Of a DNA stretch of 64,000 nt, positions 61,001 through 64,000 are shown one piece after another (within the stretch, counting starts at the first letter, position 1; each line of letters opens with the position of its first letter). Position numbers and translations under genes: made by a program. The stretch is from contig NC_080177.1 in the NCBI RefSeq assembly GCF_950295315.1, forward strand, positions 84,290,216 to 84,354,215. Direction: 5' to 3'. Below the pieces are notes generated by a model, which searched no databases, had not been told where the DNA came from, and worked only from the letters and a program-made list of their open reading frames with translations. This stretch comes from Erinaceus europaeus. Lineage: Eukaryota; Chordata; Mammalia; Eulipotyphla; Erinaceidae.

Positions 61001-62702
61001 AAATTTTTTTTCTTTCTAAAATGGAAATACTGACAAGACTATAGGGTATAGGAGGGGTACAGTGCCCACCACCAGAATTCCATATCCCATCCCCTCCCCT
61101 GATAGCTTTCCCATTCTCTATCCCTCTGGGAGTCTGGACCCAGGGTCATTGTGGGATGTAGAAGGTGGAAGGTCTGGCTTCTGTAATGGCTTCCCCGCTG
61201 AACATGGATGTTGGCAGGTGGATCCACACTCCCAGCCTGTCTCTCTCTTTCCCTAGTGGGGCAGGGCTCTGGGAAGCGGAGCTCCAGGACACATTGGTGG
61301 GGTTGTCTGTCCAGGGAAGTCAGGTTGGTATCGTGCTAGCGTCTGGAAGCTGGTGGCTGAAAAAGAGTTGAGCTGGAAAGCTAAACACATTGTTGACTAA
61401 TTATGAACCTAAAGGCAAGAATATTGCGGATGAAGATTTGGGAAATGTCTCCGTTTTGGAGAAAGCTGGCAGGTCTAAGGTCTATCCCAAGGGGCCCGTG
61501 ACATTACCAGTTTTCGCCTGAGCCTGACATCTAGTAGTCGACTAGTTAATAGTAGTCTACTAGTTACAAATACACTTATTTCATGAGTAAGAGGGAGAGG
61601 GAGAGGAAACCACTGCTCCAAGTAGGTAACTCAGGGCCTCATGCTGAGTCCAGTGTTTCATCCACTGGAGAACCTCCTGGGCCTCTCAGTGGACTGTCAC
61701 TTTAGGAAAACTCGGGGGCTGCTGGTGCTGCACCTGGCTAAGCACGCACATCACTGCACAGGGACCAGGATTCTAACCCCTGGTCCCACCTGCCTCATGA
61801 ATGATGAAGCAGTGCTGCAGGTATTTCTCAGTCTCTCTCCCTCTCTTACTCCCCTCTCTGTTTCTCTCTGTCCTATCAAATAAAGGAAAGAGAGAGAGAA
61901 TAGCTGCCAAGAGTGGTGGACTAATTATGCTGGCACCAGTTCCAGCAGCCATTTATTCATCTTTCTTCCTTTTTCATGGAGCATAAGAGACAGGGAAATA
62001 AAGAGAAAGGGGGTACAGAACAGCTATTTATTTATCTTATTTGTTTATTATTGGATAGAGCCAGAGAAATTGAGAGGGAAGGAGAGAGACAGGCACCTGG
62101 AGCCCTGCTTCACCAAGCTTTCCCCCTGCAGGTGGCAACCAGGGGTTTGAACCCAGGTCCTTGTGCACTGCATTGTGTGTGCTTAAACCAGGTGCGCCAC
62201 TGCCTGGCCCTATAGCACAGCTGTTATTGAAGCAGTGGAGTAAAACGGTCCTTTCCATTTCACCACAGTTTTGTTTGATTTATATTTCTGATTTGTGTTT
62301 TACTTTCCTATGTGATATATTCTGGAGACACGAGCCAGACTGTTGTGGACAGCTGATCTTAACCTGGTAGTGTGCCGGATACTGTTACATATATTAGATT
62401 TTAGAGTGACTTCATCATTCTGGGGTGAAGAACTATAAACTTGAATCTAATTCTCTTGCATTTGCATCTCTTCATTTTAATGATTTTTATTTTAGGTAGT
62501 GAAACAATTTCGTAGTGGTGGTTACAATACTTTAGTTTCTACTTGTGTCGGTGAAGAAGGTTTGGATATAGGAGAAGTTGATCTTATAGTATGTTTTGAT
62601 GCTCAGAAGAGCCCAATTCGTCTCGTACAACGAATGGGTAGAACCGGCCGCAGACGTCAAGGCAGGATTGTTGTTATCCTTACAGAAGGACGAGAAGAAC
62701 GT
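48767..62702 (+). CDS. FANCM: FANCM, Fanconi anaemia group M DNA translocase (first 10 coding exons, partial)
   Basis: ATP-dependent SF2 translocase that remodels replication forks and anchors the Fanconi core complex on chromatin. Exons: 48767-49166, 50551-50720, 52158-52235, 54091-54249, 54840-54971, 57781-57913, 58641-58766, 59864-59950, 60754-60938, 62496-62702, together 559 in-frame codons. Motor motifs: Q-type [12 protein letters not shown] (49-60), Walker A PTGLGKT (76-82), DEAH (177-180), SATPGS (209-213), [10 protein letters not shown] and [20 protein letters not shown] (motif IV region), [14 protein letters not shown] (motif V) and [13 protein letters not shown] (motif VI). The C-terminal MHF-binding, FAAP24/ERCC4-like parts lie beyond the window. 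The ATG at 48767 matches the conserved MSGR start. The N-terminal tail is about 36 residues shorter than human as I recall it. No disabling change was seen. Confidence 0.96.
49163..49270 (+). mobile_element. Diverged B-type SINE piece at the FANCM exon 1 border
   Basis: aggttcgagcccgcgtcccc, then a C/T-rich gtctgtctgtctctccgtct tail, follows the order of a B-type SINE from its B box onward. Confidence 0.5.
49275..50225 (-). mobile_element. Three A-type SINEs in one orientation, FANCM intron 1
   Basis: Copies at 49275-49548, 49560-49852 and 49965-50225, with an extra tail fragment at 49870-49945. They share cgcctgggcagcgacgcccc variants, except the last. Confidence 0.9.
50262..50345 (+). mobile_element. 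GC-shifted B-type SINE head
   Basis: gagtggtggcgcagctggct and ggttcgagccctgccccagc. A second ggttcgagcccc lies at 50444, so two copies may be stacked before exon 2. Confidence 0.55.
50551..50720 (+). CDS. FANCM: FANCM exon 2 (residues 134-190, DEAH box)
   Basis: Starts after ctcctcgcag and ends TGCCAG|gtgcgt. Encodes [20 protein letters not shown] and [18 protein letters not shown]. Extremely GC-rich third positions (GCC, CTG, CTC), unlike the AT-rich later exons. Confidence 0.95.
50738..51294 (+). repeat. 20-bp GC-rich minisatellite with higher-order units
   Basis: About 27 copies of tgcagggtgacgccgggcac-type units. The variant tgccgggtga recurs at 50801, 50901, 51001 and 51121, giving a 100-120 bp higher-order period. 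It starts 18 bp after the FANCM exon 2 donor. Confidence 0.95.
51660..51885 (-). mobile_element. Poly(C) tract and old C-type SINE
   Basis: C run at 51669-51687, then a diverged inverse C copy. 51300-51655 and 51890-52150 hold no recognisable feature. Confidence 0.5.
52158..52235 (+). CDS. FANCM: FANCM exon 3 (residues 191-216, motif III)
   Basis: Starts after tgttttaaag and ends ATGAAG|gtgagt. Encodes [20 protein letters not shown] and PGSDMK. Confidence 0.97.
52450..53475 (-). mobile_element. Diverged E/B pieces, E-A composite, D-type SINE
   Basis: Old E-B pieces 52450-52830, an E-A composite 52930-53172 and a D copy 53365-53475, all inverse, FANCM intron 3. Confidence 0.7.
53332..53361 (+). 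repeat. (TG)n at the edge of a D-type SINE
   Basis: TG run directly joined to a minus D-type SINE (53365-53475) in FANCM intron 3. Confidence 0.95.
53755..53990 (+). mobile_element. Old B-E composite SINE
   Basis: Plus copy with diverged head (agcgatcgtcatctggcagc) and E tail. 54300-54475 is another weak tRNA-SINE-like piece. Confidence 0.6.
54091..54249 (+). CDS. FANCM: FANCM exon 4 (residues 217-269)
   Basis: Starts after atgttttgtag and ends CTCCAG|gtaatt. Encodes [20 protein letters not shown] through [13 protein letters not shown]. Confidence 0.97.
54840..54971 (+). CDS. FANCM: FANCM exon 5 (residues 270-313)
   Basis: Starts after tattcacag and ends ATTTTG|gtacgt. Encodes the helical insert beginning [20 protein letters not shown]. 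Confidence 0.97.
55061..55091 (+). repeat. (TG)n microsatellite
   Basis: TG run ending in GCGCGC, in FANCM intron 5. Confidence 0.95.
55206..55870 (+). mobile_element. Three B-type SINE copies
   Basis: Plus copies at 55206-55365, 55490-55645 (shortened) and 55745-55870 (diverged). Confidence 0.78.
55880..56720 (-). mobile_element. L1 3' UTR split by two SINEs
   Basis: Inverse L1 pieces at 55880-56020 and 56535-56720 are interrupted by inverse A (56030-56306) and B (56310-56535) SINEs. The word gaccaaaattcttt / gaccaaaatttttt repeats at both edges. Confidence 0.82.
56745..56945 (+). mobile_element. B-type SINE
   Basis: Full plus copy. Confidence 0.88.
56970..57676 (-). mobile_element. A-type SINE split by the solo LTR
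   Basis: Tail part 56970-57035 and body/head 57477-57676 rejoin in order around the LTR. Confidence 0.9.
57036..57476 (+). mobile_element. Solo LTR in FANCM intron 5, same orientation as the gene
   Basis: 441 bp, TG...CA, with target duplication gttact (57030-57035 and 57477-57482). Carries tatataaag at about 57301 and AATAAA at 57374-57379, in sense with FANCM. It splits an A-type SINE (56970-57035 and 57477-57676). Confidence 0.93.
57781..57913 (+). CDS. FANCM: FANCM exon 6 (residues 314-358)
   Basis: Starts after tgtttttctag and ends ACTAAAG|gtaagc. Encodes [20 protein letters not shown] through LCGIMDGTK. Confidence 0.97.
58137..58350 (+). mobile_element. B-type SINE
   Basis: Plus copy in FANCM intron 6 with taaataaaaat tail. 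Confidence 0.85.
58641..58766 (+). CDS. FANCM: FANCM exon 7 (residues 358-400)
   Basis: Starts after tttctgaag and ends CAGAAAG|gtctag, a weak donor fixed by phase with the next exon. Encodes [20 protein letters not shown] and a divergent Ser/Gly stretch. Confidence 0.9.
58880..59560. mobile_element. Three B-type SINEs, FANCM intron 7
   Basis: Plus copies 58882-59085 and 59152-59350 and a minus copy 59365-59558. Confidence 0.85.
59864..59950 (+). CDS. FANCM: FANCM exon 8 (residues 400-429)
   Basis: Starts after tctttacag and ends TGGAATG|gtaagt. Encodes [20 protein letters not shown], leading into the second RecA lobe. Confidence 0.97.
60090..60655. mobile_element. B-type plus, E-A composite minus, D-type minus
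   Basis: B 60090-60205, (TTTC)n, E-A composite 60230-60455 lacking its head, D 60565-60655; FANCM intron 8. Confidence 0.8.
60754..60938 (+). CDS. FANCM: FANCM exon 9 (residues 429-490, motif IV region)
   Basis: Starts after attacctag and ends CTAGAG|gtgatt. Encodes [20 protein letters not shown] and the conserved [18 protein letters not shown]. Confidence 0.97.
61016..61560 (-). mobile_element. L1 3' UTR, inverse
   Basis: Good copy of the family at 28540 and 43110, beginning at a T-rich run and reading the L1 tail inward. Confidence 0.78.
61570..62213. mobile_element. C-type minus, B-E plus, B-type minus SINEs
   Basis: C 61570-61685, B-E composite 61710-61960, B inverse 62025-62213; FANCM intron 9. 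Confidence 0.8.
62496..62702 (+). CDS. FANCM: FANCM exon 10 (residues 491-559, motifs V and VI)
   Basis: Starts after attttag and ends GAACGT|gtaagt. Encodes [20 protein letters not shown] and [20 protein letters not shown]. The next exon is outside the window. Confidence 0.97.
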
Positions 62703-62759
62703 GTAAGTAGTTTTTTAATTCATTCTTTTTTTTAGTTATTAGATCAACATTTTTCATTA

Positions 62760-64000
62760 GTAAGGCAACAGGAATGTAACTCCATACTGTTTTCACCACT
62801 AGAGTTCTGTGTCCCCATTCCTTCCATTGGAAACAGCAGTATTTTTCCCAAGGTCACAGATAGGGGTTGACTATTATTTCTTTTTTTTTTTTTTCTTTTT
62901 TTTTGACTATTATTTCTTACACTGGTCCTTATGCTTCACGCCACATGTGCTATGGCCCGACTCCCTTGACTAATATTTCTATAGTGAGCTATCTCTATGT
63001 TTTTGCTGCCCCCCCTTTTTTTCCTTCCCTTCCTATGTCACACATTCATCTATTACTACTTCTGAAAAGTCTTTTCTTTTTTCCTCTTCTCACTCCGGGT
63101 CCTGATGGAATTGAGGTTCAGAGCCCTGTGGTCATCTTCCCCTAACATTTCTCCCTTTCTGGGAGCATGGACCCAAATCATTTTTGGGGTGTGGAAGGTG
63201 GGAGGTTTGGCCTCTGTAATCGCTTCTCCACTGGACATGAGTGTTGACAGGTGGATCCACAACCCCATCCTGTTTCAATCTTTCCCTAGTTGTACAGGGC
63301 TCTGGGGAGGGGAGGTTCCAGGTTCACTGGTGAGGTCTCCTGCTCAGGGAAGTCAGAATGGAATTATAGTAGCATCTGCAACTTGGTGACTGGATGGCAG
63401 TTAAGATATGAAGCTACCCCCACACCTATGGACATGGAACCTTCGACAAAGGGGCTCAGACTATTAAATGGGGAAAGCAGAGTCTCTTCAACAAATGGTG
63501 TTGGAAACAATGGGTTGAAACATGCAGAAGAATGAAACTGAATCACTGTATTTCACCAAATACAAAAGTAAATTCCAAGTGGATCAAGGACTTGGATGTT
63601 AGACCACAAACTATCAGATACTTAGAGGAAAATATTGGCAGAACTCTTTTCTGCATAAATTTTAAAGACATTTTCAATGAAATGAATCCAATTACAAAGA
63701 AGACTAAGGCAAGTATAAACCTATGGGGCTACATCAACTTAAAAAGCTGCTTCACAGCAAAAGAAACCACTACCCAAACCAAGAGACCCCTCACAGAATG
63801 GGAGAAGATCTTTACATGCCTACATCAGACAAGAAGTTAATAACCAACATATATAAAGAGCTTGCCAGACTCAACAACAAGACAACAAATAACCCCATCC
63901 AAAAATGGGGGGAGGAATTGGACAGAATATTCACCACAGTAGAGATCCAAAAGGCTGAGAAACACATGAAAAAATGCTCCAAGTCTCTGACTGTCAGAGA
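62760..64000. mobile_element. L1 with 5' inversion (inverse 3' UTR joined to sense ORF2)
   Basis: 62760-63410 is the L1 3' UTR in inverse orientation, interrupted by a T-rich SINE scrap at 62880-62965. From about 63415 the sequence switches to L1 ORF2 C-terminal code in sense: 63430-63840 reads NKWCWKQWVETCRRMKL, KVNSKWIKDLDVRPQTIRYL and TEWEKIF with one frame change near 63530. Continues past the window. Confidence 0.8.

Overview
This is a 64 kb piece of a mammalian nuclear genome, most likely a hedgehog (Erinaceidae). The basis is the gene order PRPF39 – FKBP3 – FANCM (the same order as human 14q21.2, recalled, not searched) and saturation by several tRNA-derived SINE families that I associate with Erinaceus. 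Exons were placed by reading conserved protein sequence through GT/AG junctions with matching phase. No search tools were available, so repeat family names are working names.

Layout: 1–35150 is PRPF39 on the + strand. Thirteen coding exons (7596–34484) join to 670 codons plus stop. The 5' noncoding exon is outside the window or at its extreme left edge. The intron after the ninth coding exon carries the C/D box snoRNA SNORD127 (24546–24617). 35440–47049 is FKBP3 on the - strand: seven coding exons that join to exactly 224 codons plus stop. PRPF39 and FKBP3 converge, with poly(A) signals about 320 bp apart. 47050–48766 is the divergent promoter interval between FKBP3 and FANCM. It contains a GC-rich minisatellite in which CRE-core motifs and GC boxes recur together. 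48767–62702 is FANCM on the + strand, first ten coding exons (559 codons), covering the helicase motor; the gene runs on past the right edge.

The three genes are housekeeping genes: a U1 snRNP splicing factor that hosts a ribosomal RNA-modifying snoRNA, a nuclear peptidyl-prolyl isomerase, and the DNA translocase that anchors the Fanconi anaemia core complex.

Introns are filled with mobile and tandem DNA. Four tRNA-derived SINE types are called A to D here. A begins near 'gggagtcgggcggtagcgca', B near 'gggccgggtggtggcgca', C near 'gtggcgcagtggataaag', and D reads 'tagcataatggttatgcaaa'. A fifth segment, E ('agcagtggattcatggtgca'), is a tail added to A or B. Also present are L1 fragments, ancient MIR and L2-like remnants, four minisatellites, and three insertions of one young class II endogenous retrovirus family (two solo LTRs and one two-LTR provirus), each with a perfect 6-bp target duplication. 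Nothing resembles a new enzymatic or defence system. The most unusual items are the short provirus with a 198-codon ORF, the CRE/GC-box minisatellite promoter, and the FANCM first-exon splice donor that appears to lie in SINE-derived sequence.
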